Positions 5,048 through 5,433 of a stretch of 5,433 nucleotides of DNA are shown here, piece by piece. Source of the stretch: an uncultured Lachnospiraceae bacterium (lineage in GTDB: Bacteria > Bacillota > Clostridia > Lachnospirales > Lachnospiraceae). A program made the translations under genes and the position numbers. The stretch lies in contig CASDUB010000170.1 in the NCBI GenBank assembly GCA_949283905.1, forward strand, positions 1 to 5,433. Direction: 5' to 3'. The first letter of the stretch is position 1. Each line of letters starts with the position of its first letter. A model generated the notes under the pieces. That model was not told the DNA's origin. It did not search any database and worked only from the letters and a program-made list of their open reading frames with translations.

Positions 5048-5433
5048 ATGTTTGAAACCAGAGAAGAAAAAGAACGTGTGATATTAGTCGCCGCGGCGTT
5101 GGGTTCGGAAAAGGAGGCGGCAAGATCACTTAAGGAACTGGCGGAACTTGCGAAAACAGCGGGTGCAGATGTAGCCGGTACGCTTATACAGAGCAGGGAA
5201 CAGGTGCATCCCGGCACTTATATAGGAAAAGGAAAGATAGAAGAACTTGAGCAGATGCTCTATATGCTTGACTGCGATGGTAACATCTGCGATGATGAGC
5301 TTTCTCCGGCGCAGCTGTCTAATCTTCAGGATATGCTTGAATGCAAAGTTATGGACAGAACTCTTCTTATTCTTGATATTTTCGCGGCAAGAGCGCTTAC
5401 AAGCGAAGGTAAGATACAGGTAGAGCTCGCGCA
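5048..5433 (+). CDS. hflX: GTPase HflX, N-terminal part, cut by the right edge
   Basis: HflX is a GTPase that binds the ribosome and helps split stalled or stress-damaged 70S ribosomes. The frame stays open from ATG 5048 to the last base, giving about 128 residues of a protein usually over 400. The visible part is the HflX N-terminal domain. It has HPGTYIGKGKIEEL at 54-67 (the family's GTYIGKGK motif), DDELSPAQLSNLQ at 82-94, and VMDRTLLILDIFAARALTSE starting at 101, followed by GKIQVELA (121-128). The GTP-binding domain lies beyond the window and cannot be checked. A start at 5036 is in frame and possible. It follows the TPR lipoprotein gene by 30 nt with no terminator or promoter between, so it is probably the next gene in the same operon. 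Confidence 0.93.
   Translation, partial: MFETREEKERVILVAAALGSEKEAARSLKELAELAKTAGADVAGTLIQSREQVHPGTYIGKGKIEELEQMLYMLDCDGNICDDELSPAQLSNLQDMLECKVMDRTLLILDIFAARALTSEGKIQVELA

Noticed and set aside
1..5433. Insertion sequence, integrase, CRISPR array, toxin-antitoxin or prophage genes near the tRNA cluster
   Set aside because: tRNA genes are common integration sites, but I see no direct repeats of a tRNA 3' end, no transposase or integrase motif and no regular repeat array. Every substantial gene fits a core chromosomal cluster or, for the TPR protein, an ordinary lipoprotein.

Overview
The window looks like core chromosome of a low-to-moderate GC Firmicute of class Clostridia, plausibly Lachnospiraceae. 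The reasons are AT-rich intergenic DNA, strong sigma-A promoters with A-tracts, tRNA genes without an encoded CCA, the zinc-type L31, and the gene order rpmE, yqhQ (DUF1385), prmC, prfA, hflX. The taxon is inferred from gene order and protein style, not from a database match.

Layout. Positions 1-67 hold a tRNA-Pro(TGG) on the minus strand, cut by the left edge in its T arm. Positions 68-271 are a divergent tRNA control region with two near-consensus promoters placed back to back. Their -35 boxes and upstream A-tracts form a nearly perfect inverted repeat. Rightward, tRNA-Val(TAC) and an elongator-type tRNA-Met(CAT) form a small operon ended by a hairpin terminator (446-482). Positions 483-677 hold no gene. 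They contain a 76-bp imperfect palindrome, an extended -10 promoter, and a short structured leader for rpmE.

rpmE (L31) is followed by an intrinsic terminator only about 28 bases before the next start codon, with no clear promoter between. The rest is a tight co-directional run: yqhQ (membrane protein of unknown function), prmC (release-factor glutamine methyltransferase), prfA (release factor 1), a TPR-repeat lipoprotein I cannot name, and the 5' part of hflX (ribosome-associated GTPase), which runs off the right edge.

How they work together. PrmC methylates the Gln of the GGQ motif of RF1, so enzyme and substrate are adjacent. L31, RF1, PrmC and HflX all act on the ribosome (structure, termination, splitting of stalled ribosomes). 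The two unknowns, YqhQ and the TPR lipoprotein, are membrane or envelope proteins inside this translation cluster. I see no mobile element, CRISPR array or defence island. The window is mostly ordinary housekeeping DNA, and its points of interest are the regulatory DNA and the two uncharacterised envelope proteins.
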